NCBI GenBank assembly: GCA_023101885.1
Contig: JALPQD010000138.1
Location: 310,001-374,000 of the forward strand
Length of the DNA: 64,000 bases
Source: Typhlomys cinereus
Lineage: Eukaryota > Chordata > Mammalia > Rodentia > Platacanthomyidae
Direction of reading: 5' to 3'
Part shown: piece after piece, positions 55,116 through 64,000 of the stretch
Layout of the letters: each line of letters begins with the position of its first letter
Position numbering within the stretch: the stretch's first letter is position 1
Position numbers and translations under genes: made by a program
The notes under the pieces: model-generated
The model's input: only the letters and a program-made list of their open reading frames with translations
Told to the model about the DNA's origin: nothing
Database searches by the model: none

Positions 55116-55968
55116 TGTTGTCGCAGTTACTCTGCATGGTTGCGGTGAAATCAACAAGCAGCTTAAGGGAACAAGGTTTATTTTCTCTTACTATTGTCTG
55201 GTGACAGTTCTTGGCAGGAGAGCATACACTATCACCAAGGGGCCGAGGGAACTGGCCACACCATACTCACAGAACTGCAGAGAGAGGGACGTTCCTTACT
55301 TGCCAGACCAACATGGCTGGCCAAGTCTACAGAAGGATGCTGTCACTGTTAACCTACCTGGCTGCTGATAAAATCACCATCGAATGGCTTAAGGGAACAA
55401 GGGGTTTATTGTCTTGCAATAATATGGTTAAAGTTCTTAGTACAGCTTGATGGGAGAGTTCACACCAACACCAGGGCCGAGGGAACTGGGCACACCACAT
55501 CCATGCAACATCTGAGAGAGGCACAATCCTTACTTGCGAGATCAGCATGCCTGGCCACGTATACACAAGGATGCCCCACTCTCAACAAGTTCCCTCCATT
55601 TTATTCACCTGCCTGGGGACTAGTTCCATCCACAATGGGCTGCTTCTTCTCCATCAGCTAGACCATCTCCTGCAGGTTCACTCTAGGCTTAACTCAACTA
55701 CTAACTCTCTATAAATGTGCCCAGAGCACAAACCCTCAACCATCAGATTGACACCTGTACCTAACTATAACAAATGCCAACTTCAATCAGCTCTCTGTAT
55801 TTTATTCACCTGGGCCTAGGTCTAGGACCTAGTCCCACCCACCATGGGCTGGGCCTTCCCCATCAACTAGACAATCTCCTGTAGGTTCATTCTACTAATT
55901 CTCTATAAATGTGCCCAGAACGCAAACCCTCAACCATTAAGTTGACACTTGTACCTATCTATGACAGT
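55116..55968 (+). mobile_element. URR1-like repeat interrupted by another copy of the same family
   Basis: The outer copy (55116-55340 and about 55779-55968) is cut at AGAAGGATGC and resumes at GCCAACTTCAATCAGCTCTC. Between them is a near-complete second copy ending AACTATAACA. Intact copies elsewhere (27860) read ACAGAAGGATGCCAACTCTC across that point. Confidence 0.7.
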
Positions 55969-56494
55969 GTTTATGGATGGAGCCGAGACTCTCCAGGTTC
56001 TGGTTTGCTAGTTATGGGTGGAGCTGAATCCTTCAGGCCCTTGGCTTGCTGGTTACAGATGCAGTTGAGACCACCACCCCCCCCCGCCCAGGCCCTGTCT
56101 CCAGCCTCTTCCACTGCAGCTGTGTTTCCCATCTACTGATGTAAAGTTTTACTAGTCTGTAAACATTTTTACCACCAAAGAGCCTGACCTTTTAAAAACC
56201 TATAAACTTACAAAAACTGTGACCCTTGGAAACATCTGGTCTCAGTAGCGGCCCACCTGCCAGGGAAGGCCTGGGAGAGGCCTCTGGCTTGTCCTCATGG
56301 TGTTAAGTGGAAGAGACACATCCTCTTCCATCGCCTGCTGGACCGGGCTCCAGAGCCCTCGGCCGCCGCCCGGCCCCACCCTGCCTCACCACCTGGCTTG
56401 CCACTCACTCACAGCCCCTACAGAATCTACCTCTGCCCATAGCGAGGGTCAGGTCAGGAGCACCGATGGGTGCACCTGGCTCCAGGGCTGGACA

Positions 56495-56885
56495 CATCCA
56501 GCATGGAGTTTGAGATGGTTAGGATTAACTGCCAGCCCGGGATGGAGCAGGCAGGCTTCCGTACACCTGAGAGGGATTCTCTAGGTTAGGATCGGCCTCT
56601 GAACACACCTGCAGGAGATTGCCATAACGGGGTGGTGGAGAGGGATCTGCCCATTGCTGACCACACTATTCCCTGGCTTGGAGTTTGGGCTGAGGGAGAG
56701 CAGAGAGTGAGTTGAACAAGCAGACACGTACGCGTGGCATGCACTTCCCTGCTTCTGACCATGGATGTGGTGTGACCAGTTCCCTCCACTCCTGCCACAA
56801 GGGCCTGGAACCTGACATCATGAGTTGGTTAAGCCCTTTCTCCCTTACATTGCTTGGGCACAATATTTTATCATCACAACAGGAA
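56495..56885 (-). mobile_element. URR1-like repeat, reverse
   Basis: GATCGGCCTCTGAACACACC, TGCAGGAGATTGCCATAACG and, at the end, CACAATATTTTATCATCACA. Confidence 0.45.
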
Positions 56886-58134
56886 AGAAAGGAAAATAGG
56901 CGGAAAGATGAACTGTCTACTTCTGGAGCCATACATGTAGTATGGAAGGGACCCGACTTTTCCTTGTTCTTTTCCAAAGAGAAGCAGGAGAGGGGGTGGT
57001 CTTTATAAGAGAGGGAAGGAGAAGGGGGAGGGAGGGAGAAAGAGGGAAAAGGAGAAAGAGGGGCAGAGGGAGAGGGAGAGAGAATCAATGTACTGAATAC
57101 AAAGGAGAGGTGCTTCTTTTCTTCCTTTCTGACTTCTCTCCCATGTTGTTCCACACCGTTGGCTATAAACTTTGACTTGACAAGGCCCTGGGTCAGGAAT
57201 CTCTACCTAACAGCAGCTTCCACTTTTCAAGTATCTACTCTATGCCAGGCTCTTGCACTTATTTCCTCCTTGTCTGTTTTTTATAACGTGAAACATATTT
57301 TTAAAAGAGCTGTAAAAATATCTATGTGTCAGACCTCAAGGAAAAGCAATGGTTAATGTAATGGTGACAATGTTTAACAAAATTGCAAATGAGTAGTATG
57401 TCCTTTAACCAAGTCAACTTTCATCAAATTACATTGTGGATACACCAGCATGTTATGAATCATACATTCATGATCATTTCTTATAGTGTTATTTATCATT
57501 TTAGATATTAGAACAACCTGAATGATTCCAATAAGAAACAAGTTACTACAGTTTGAATCTGAAATGTCTCCCACGGGCTCAAATTTTAAAGGTTTATGCC
57601 CCTTAGACACGATGAACTGAAAACCTTTCCTCCCTTAAATTCTTTCAGTCAGACATTTTGGTCAAGATGATGGAAAAGTAACAGTTAACATACTGGAATT
57701 GATGTTGGTAAAATTATTGAAGGCTTTCAGAAATTCTCTACTACATAAAATAATGAAAAAAAGACAAAAATTGCCAGAATCAACATTTTCATAATTGGAG
57801 ATTCAGAATTTCAGAATTCTCCTTTTTTATGATGAAGATATTATGGTTATTTAAGAAATTTGAAGCAAAGACAGACTAAGCAACATGTATGGAACTAAAT
57901 AAGTAGCTATTGATAGGAAGATGTGGTAAAGAGTATAGACTCATTGCTCAGGCTGCCTGAACGCAGCAGTGAATCTGTGTCCTCCAATTTAGACCCAGGC
58001 TGATTGGACTCTGGCTTCTCCATGCCTGTCCTCTTTGTCCTAGGATCAGGCGATGCCCCCAATCCTGCCTTGATGACTCTAGTTTAAAGTCAGGTTCATT
58101 GAATTGCGCTACGTGAGCCCACCAATGAAAGATA
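56886..58134. other. AT-rich intergenic block, no gene seen
   Basis: Purine tract at 57005-57085, then AT-rich sequence with a fragment of the old DNA-transposon-like family at about 57548-57690. No coding signal. Confidence 0.5.
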
Positions 58135-58270
58135 GATCTACTTGGGGATTGAGACAGGGTCTCATGTAGCCCAGGCTGGCCTTCAACTCTCTGTGTAGTG
58201 AAGAAGAGCCTTGAACTTCTGATCCTCCCTCTTCCAACCTCAAATACTGAGATTACAAGTGTGTGCCTCT
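58135..58270 (-). mobile_element. B1 SINE, reverse
   Basis: GAGACAGGGTCTCATGTAGC, CAGGCTGGCCTTCAACTCTC and ACTGAGATTACAAGTGTGTG. Confidence 0.85.
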
Positions 58271-58327
58271 ATGCCCGGTTTTGAAGATGTTTTTATTGAC
58301 AGATAGCATAAGAATATATGATGAGAC

Positions 58328-58535
58328 TGGGGGTGCAATTAGGTTGGTAGAGTATTTGTCTAGGATGCACAAAGCTCTGGGTTTGATCCCCAAGGTCACA
58401 TAAACTGAGTATAGTGGCACATGCCCTCGATGCCAGAACTTGAGAAGAGGAGGCAGAGGAGGATCAGGAATACCAGGAATACAGGAATGCATCTAGTCCC
58501 CAGGATAGCCTGGGCTACAGGAGACCTTGTCTCAA
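58328..58535 (+). mobile_element. ID-B1 composite SINE with purine tail
   Basis: GGTTGGTAGAGTATTTGTCT and GGGTTTGATCCCCAAGGTCA (ID), a B1 half, and then GA-rich sequence to about 58680. Confidence 0.7.
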
Positions 58536-58682
58536 AGAGAGAAGGGGGGAAGAGGGGTAAAGAAAGGGGAAGGAAAGGAACAGAAGGAAGAAGGAAAGAA
58601 GGAAGGAAGGAGGGAAGGAGGAAAGAAGGAAGGGAGGGAGGGAGGGAAGGAAGAAGGGAAGGAGAAAGGGGGAAGGAAGGGA
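58536..58682 (+). repeat. Purine-rich (GGAA/GAAG) tract
   Basis: About 145 bp of imperfect GGAAG/GGGAG repeats, grown from the preceding SINE tail. Confidence 0.9.
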
Positions 58683-59394
58683 TAGCATATGATGAGTGGG
58701 TGGACACAAAAGTTAGTATTTTCCCAGTATAATGTGGGTTCAGAGATGTGTTCTGCTCTGCTGTACTGGCAAGACCTCTTAGATATGTCAGGCGTGAACC
58801 GTTATAGTGCTTTGAGCCCCCGTGGCGCATTGAACCTTGTGGCCCCTGCAGCCCCTTCCCATGGTACGTTTGTGACGCTGGAGTTCAGGAAATGCATTAC
58901 TGTCTATCAGATCTGGGCCATGGGATGGGGTTATTCGTTATCTCTTGTCACTAACTTTTGTGCCAGCATGGTTCTGGGTCCCAGACTGACTGCACTCACC
59001 CCCTGACAATAGCTGTCATTTGTGAGCATCTATCATGTGCCAAGTTCTAGGTCTTATTTAAGCTTTGAAGAGGCACCAAATGGCTTGGCACTTTTATTCC
59101 TCTCAATATCGACCCCCCCAAGGAGTCAGGCTGGCTGACGTGAGATGCTGTGCCATGGTGATGGGTGTCTATGTTGCCACTTCCACAAGCAAAACAGAAG
59201 TGAAGAAACTAGGCAAATGGTGCATGAGGTTGTGCTGCTTCTCTGGGACTCCATGGAGCAATCCAGGTCCTTAGGAAGAGCTAGAGAGACCTTGAGGAGC
59301 TGAGACCCTGGGCCTTACAAGCCCTGCTTCAGTCCTCACCTGTGCCTTTGCTTACTTCCACCTCTTCCCTTAGTATGTGTTCATATTGGAGCCA

Positions 59395-59525
59395 ACTGGT
59401 GCTCCCACCTGCAATCCCAGCAAGTAGAGGCTGAGGCAGGAGGATTACTGTGAATTCAAGGTTAGCCTGGACCATATAGTAAATTCTAAGTCAGTCTGGG
59501 CTCCAGAGTAAAACTCTGTCTTTAT
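59395..59525 (+). mobile_element. B1 SINE
   Basis: CACCTGCAATCCCAGCAAGT, GGCTGAGGCAGGAGGATTAC and AAAACTCTGTCTTTATC, with the tetranucleotide array as its tail. Confidence 0.8.
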
Positions 59526-59785
59526 CTATCATCCATCCATCCATCCATCTATCTATCTATCTATCTATCTATTGTCATCTATCTATTATGTATTATCTAT
59601 CAACCAACTATATCTATCATCTATCTATGTATCATCTACCATCTATTATCTATGTATCATCTATCTATATCTGTTATCATCTATTTACCTCTGTATCATC
59701 TATCCATCATCTATCCATTTATCAATCAATCATCTAGCTATCTAGCTATCATCTAAGTCTACCTATCTATGTATCCTCTATCTCC
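59526..59785 (+). repeat. Imperfect (ATCT)n tetranucleotide array
   Basis: About 260 bp of ATCT/ATCC/ATCA units; the purest run is at about 59551-59575. Confidence 0.95.
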
Positions 59786-60341
59786 CTTTTTTCCAGCTAC
59801 ATTAGGGGTGTCCAACACATACCATCCACACTAAGTGGAAGAGAAGAAGGAAGAGGACTTTACCCTGATTAGAAAGAAGTCTCAGAGGAAGAAATGACCA
59901 AGGGACCAAGTGAGGTACTTGGCACCTAATTTTTAAACCCTCACCAACATGGAGATCTTTTTGGGACTGGGGAGATTTAAGAACTCCAGCCTGCCTATGA
60001 GTCACTGAAGATTCAAGGAGTCATATGCACGAGACTCAGCAAAGCTGGCAAAGTCCCAACCTTCCTGTGGCCCTTCTCCTCCTAAAAGGATGGAGTCCTC
60101 GCTGCAGCTCCCAAGGGTACTTAGAAGGGGACCACTCAGCCTCTTGAATATGTCTCCTCCCTGTAAGATGAACCCCCCATCCTTTCTTCAGGTCGCCATT
60201 AAATTTCAGCCTTTCCATTTGCTTCAGGGTCGAGGCTTTCTTCTGTACCCCCAAAAGGTACCGTCAAGTGTAAGATATTTTCCAAGACAGATAGCTGTTG
60301 AATGCATATCTAAAGTCATTAACCTGGCAGGAAAGGCCAAG

Positions 60342-60381
<40 letters not shown>

Positions 60382-60382
60382 T
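60342..60382 (+). repeat. (CTAT)n microsatellite
   Basis: About ten CTAT units just left of a reverse SINE. Confidence 0.95.
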
Positions 60383-60399
60383 TATCTATTTTTCATTTG

Positions 60400-60697
60400 A
60401 TGCGTGAGAGAGAGAGAGAGAGAAAGAGAGATAGAAAGAGAGAGAGAACTATGTGTGTATCAGAAGGTACTGTGTGTGCCTGTGAAGGCCCAAGGGTGAC
60501 TCTGGAAATCATCCTGGATTACTTCTACATCCTTTGTGCTTTGCTCTGGGGTTTTCCAGGCTCTGCCTTTCAGGGCTGGAAGTGCAGATCACCACCATGG
60601 CTGCCTGGCATTTTTACATAGGATCCAGGGGATGTGAATTCTGGTCCTTCTGCCTGTGAGGCAGAGTCTTAACCCCTGAGCCATCTCTCCAGCCCCA
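60400..60697 (-). mobile_element. B2-like SINE, reverse, with GA-rich tail
   Basis: GA repeat tail, GGCCCAAGGGTGACTCTGGA, GGCTCTGCCTTTCAGGGCTG and the head GAGCCATCTCTCCAGCCCC. Confidence 0.85.
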
Positions 60698-61614
60698 AGG
60701 ACAGGTTTTAATAAATCACTAACCCATATGGTCACCCTAGAGGTAGAACTGGGATAAAAGGTCATTTGACTTGAATTTCTTTGTAACTCAAGAGAATTCA
60801 TAAATTCCAGGGAGAAAGGGTCTGTGGGGGCTGTTTCTTGAGGGGAACAGTGGTCATTTATCCATTTGGCTGCCCTAGAACTGAACCTTGGGATTGACTG
60901 TAACACAGTTGAAATGTATCTTTTTCCTAATTCTAATTTCTAGAGGGGAAGAGGAAGGGCCAGGGAGCCTGTTTTATCATTCTCTTGCTTCTGGGAAGCA
61001 TAGAGTCTTAATGTACCATAATTGGTATTTTCTGAGAAAATTTCAAGGCCAGGGCTCTTGAAACCCCCTCTGGGATTCCAAAACAAAGTTTCTCCTAATG
61101 TCTAACTTTAATGACACTTGGTGTCATTTGGATCGTTTCCTTTTGTACTGTAGAGTCCCATGTCTGATCCATCCTTTCCACAGTCTCTTGGGGGGTGGAG
61201 GAGGGGGTAGAAACAGTGTCTAGTCCTGGTTTCTTCCAGAGAGAAGAGAACAGTAACCTTCCTCCATGTCATGCCGCAGGGCTATGGTGCATTTTCACCA
61301 CTACTCTGTCGGAACTCCTGACACATTGGAACAAGTGACTTGATTTGAATTTTCTAGATGAAATGACGGTGATTCTGAGTTACTTAAGGACTTCCCAAAG
61401 ATGTCCAACCATGATTCAGAACCCTAAGCTGAGCCAGGGTTTGGCTTTTCCACTGTGTTAGGATACCAAGAAGGAAACAAAACAATCCAATGCATGTGTG
61501 TCTAGGGAACAGGACAGAGGACTTATTTTTTTTAATTCTCCATCTAGTTACACCACTAAGTTGTACACATATGATCTATGCAAAAAAAATTAAATGAGTT
61601 TTAAACAGAAGTGT
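60698..61614. other. Repeat-poor intergenic block, no gene seen
   Basis: About 0.9 kb with no recognisable repeat. It lies in the direction of HTR3B, but no HTR3B exon is recognised. Confidence 0.5.
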
Positions 61615-62036
61615 CATAGTTAGGCACAGATGTTAATTTGACAGTTGAGGGTTTGAGCTCTGGGCACATTTGTGGAGAATTAATAGTTGAGTTAAGCCCA
61701 GAGCAAACCTGAAGGAGATTATCTAGCGGATGGAGAAGGTCCAGCCTATGGTGGATGGGATTAGGCCGGGGAATAAATCACAGAGAGCCGGTTAGAGGGT
61801 TAGAGAGGAAGCATTCTTGTGTGTACTTGGCTAGACATGCTGGCCTGGCAAGTAAGGATCATCCCTCCCTCAGCCATTATGTAGAGATGGTGTGGCTAGT
61901 TCCCTCGGCCCTGGTGTTGGTGCATGCTCTCCTGTCAGGCTGGACTACAGACTGTAATCAGACTATCAGTAAAAGAAAAAAGAACCCTTGTTCCCTTAAG
62001 CCTTTTGATGGTCATTTATCAGCAACATACAGGTGA
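61615..62036 (-). mobile_element. URR1-like repeat, reverse
   Basis: Starts TGTCATAGTTAGGCACAGAT, includes AACCTGAAGGAGATTATCTA and GTTCCCTTAAGCCTTTTGAT, ends TCATTTATCAGCAAC. Near full-length. Confidence 0.6.
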
Positions 62037-62147
62037 ACTGCAACAAGAAGTAATGGAAAGAATGGAAGACAGCCTAAGATGCAAGATGTTCTGGCTCATC
62101 CTAGCTCCATTGTGAACCATCAGTGTGACCTTGGAAGGACCATCTGT

Positions 62148-62495
62148 CAAGGTTTGAAATGTGTCCCCTACAGCCTCATACGTTTGGGAAGGCTATGGCA
62201 CCTTTGAGATGTGGAGCCTTGTTAGAGGAAGGTAGTCACAAGGAGTGGGCCTTGAGGTGGATTAGTCCCACCCTACCTCTGGGGGAGGTCTGCTCTTGCA
62301 CATGGTAGTCTTACATCTCTGAGCCTCCCTGATGGGTGTGACATAGCCTGTTTCCAGCTTCTGCCAGCCATGCCTTTTCTGCCATGAAAGACTGTATTTC
62401 CCCTCTGGAATCATAAACTGAATAAATCTTCTTTTCTCCTTATAGTTGCTTAACTTTGGGTATTGTGTCACAGCAAACACAAGAGTAGCCAGTAT
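62148..62495 (+). mobile_element. Old DNA-transposon-like repeat, near full-length
   Basis: GTCAAGGTTTGAAATGTGTC, GATGTGGAGCCTTGTTAGAG, AACTGAATAAATCTTCTTTT and GTCACAGCAAACACAAGAGT. It shares its terminus with the URR1-like family (AAGTTGC...TGTCACAG). Confidence 0.5.
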
Positions 62496-62754
62496 ACCAG
62501 ATGAACTGTCTTGACCAAATAAGAATAAAGAGATAGCTATCCTGTCTGCTAAATTCACTTGTCTACCAACTTCTTCTCCAGTTCTGATGGCAGTAGATAC
62601 TTTAGTATTTTGTTGATCTGGAATTGAAAGGTGACAGACATGGTGTGACCTAGCTCAGATGCTGCATGCCTCTTCTTTCCTTTACTATACAGAAAATACA
62701 AAAACTAATTCACATTTTCAGCTCTTGGAATCTCTTCCATAAGGGTTTTACTTA

Positions 62755-63040
62755 TGTGTGTACACAGGCGTATGTGTGTTGTAGCTCTCACATGGAGGTC
62801 AGAAGATGTGGGTTTGGGTGTTGGATCTTCCTTTCCACCTTGTTGGAGCAGGGACTCTTGTTTCTGCCAGTGAGCTGTACATTTCATCTGCTGGCCTGTG
62901 ATCTTCTGATAGATTCTTCTGCCTCTATCCTCATCTCACTGTGTGCTTCCCAGTCTGGTTTTTTATGAGGGTCCTGAGGATCAAACTTGGGTCATCAAGA
63001 TTGCATGGAAATCACTTTTACCCACTAAGCCATCTTTCCA
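62755..63040 (-). mobile_element. B3-like SINE, reverse, with unusual extra middle
   Basis: TCACATGGAGGTCAGAAGAT, GATCAAACTTGGGTCATCAA and the head GCCATCTTTCCAGCCC. The middle at 62840-62950 is diverged. Confidence 0.65.
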
Positions 63041-63529
63041 GCCCATCAACAGCCAGTCTATAGTAATAGCTAAAACACCTAGCTTCCATTGAGCATGACC
63101 ATATTGAAGCCCATAGTTCATTGTAAGGATTAAATGGGACTAGGTCTGGGGTGTTGCACAGTGCCTGGGGCATGGTGGACCTTAACTACAGATGAAGCAA
63201 GAGGTGCAAATACTGTAACACAATGAATGCCAGCAACACAAAGAACAAAGATGTTCCTGAGCAATGTCACAGTGGCCCCAGGTAGAGCTTAAGAAGAAAG
63301 GAGGATAATTGGAACATTGTGGCCCCAGAACCCAGGGTGTTCCTCTGAGATCACCTTTTTGCCATTGGGCCAGATGAGTCTTCACTCTCTTCCCCAGCTT
63401 TGCAGCCATCCAATGCATGGGATATACATATATACATACTTTGTTTTTTTCATCTTGTTTACTAGCTATTTCCTTCTTCTGGGGTGTAAGTTCCTTGAGA
63501 CAGGGATTTTTTTTTTTCAAAAATCAGCG

Positions 63530-63750
63530 AAACTTTTTTTGTTGTTGCTTTTTTATTTATTTGGAAGGAGAAAAGAGAGTGGGGAAGAGAGAGAGAGAGG
63601 AGAGAATACACACATGCCATGATGCACAGGTGAAGGTCAGAGGACAACTTTCAGGAGTCAGTTCTCTCCTTCCACATGTGGACTTCCGGAATTGAACTCA
63701 GTTCATGTGTGTGAGCAGGCCCTTACTCACTGAGCTATCTCAGCAGCCCT
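63530..63750 (-). mobile_element. B3-like SINE, reverse
   Basis: GTGAAGGTCAGAGGACAACT, TTCCGGAATTGAACTCAGTT and the head GAGCTATCTCAGCAGCCC; GA-rich segment at 63575-63605. Confidence 0.8.
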
Positions 63751-64000
63751 CAACATTGGTAATACTTTATTCACTTCCATTCTTTCGCCATTACCAGAAA
63801 AGTAGAGAGAACCAACATGTTTTGTGCTTCCAAAGATGAACGGTTTCTTTATTCAGAGATCAAAACTCTGAGTGACAGCTGACACAATGAAGGAGCCTCC
63901 AAAGAAACCCTAAGCTGACCCTTGTCACTGTAGATCAAGCCTTCAGTCCACTCACCAGGGAGTCTGCATGTGGCCAGTGCAAGATGAGGACCAAGAAATC

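Noticed and set aside
54706..55368. Plus-strand open frame of 220 codons
   Set aside because: Its second half is translation of a URR1-like repeat; the first half is unique non-coding-looking sequence.
51261..64000. Possible HTR3B exons upstream of HTR3A
   Set aside because: HTR3B is expected in this direction from human and mouse gene order, but no Cys-loop, M1-M4 or splice-bounded exon was recognised; it probably lies beyond the right edge.
1..64000. A novel multi-gene biological system
   Set aside because: Apart from HTR3A, the window is intergenic and intronic mammalian DNA full of repeats; no set of linked unknown genes is supported.

Overview
The window is nuclear DNA from a mammal, almost certainly a rodent. 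It holds one multi-exon vertebrate gene with GT-AG introns. Around it lie tRNA-derived SINEs of the B2, B3, B4 and ID types, B1 SINEs, long dinucleotide tracts and purine/pyrimidine stretches. The commonest young SINE is B2-like (it starts GGGCTGGAGAGGTGGCTCAG, carries a long middle part and ends in a CA-rich tail). It does not read like the standard mouse or rat B2, so I infer a myomorph rodent outside Mus/Rattus, perhaps a mole-rat-like lineage; the species is unproven. No bacterial, phage, CRISPR or plasmid feature is present.

The only gene I can support is HTR3A, the A subunit of the serotonin-gated 5-HT3 cation channel. It lies on the minus strand with nine coding exons from 50916 down to the stop codon at 37669-37667. 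All eight introns have GT-AG ends and the intron phases agree from exon to exon. Exons 2-9 encode the ligand-binding domain, Cys-loop, four membrane segments and intracellular MA helix. Exon 1 encodes the signal peptide but is one base short: the reading frame from the usual ATG meets TGA after 17 codons. The summed coding length is 1457 nt; one extra base gives 1458 nt, or 486 codons. This is either an assembly/sequencing error or a real lesion. Several ligand-site residues have also changed, including Tyr to Phe and a one-residue deletion in loop C.

Layout: 1-36900 is intergenic DNA downstream of HTR3A. In human and mouse the next gene on that side is ZBTB16, which is not visible here. This part contains many SINEs, nested DNA-transposon-like repeats, a probable solo LTR near 17.8-18.2 kb, several unique AT/homeobox-motif-rich blocks that look like conserved non-coding elements, a CTCF-like motif at 31.8 kb, and a 2.9 kb minisatellite (8149-11010) that appears to have grown from the tail of a B4 SINE. 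37.0-51.2 kb is HTR3A with its 3' UTR and proximal 5' region. 51.2-64 kb is intergenic upstream sequence, in the direction where HTR3B lies in human and mouse; no HTR3B exon was recognised.

I found no previously undescribed biological system. The most notable observations are the HTR3A exon 1 frameshift with ligand-site divergence, the SINE-born minisatellite with about 941-bp higher-order duplication, a paired inverted YY1-like site, and several clean nested transposon insertions. Repeat boundaries are read by eye and are approximate. Family names for non-SINE repeats are tentative.
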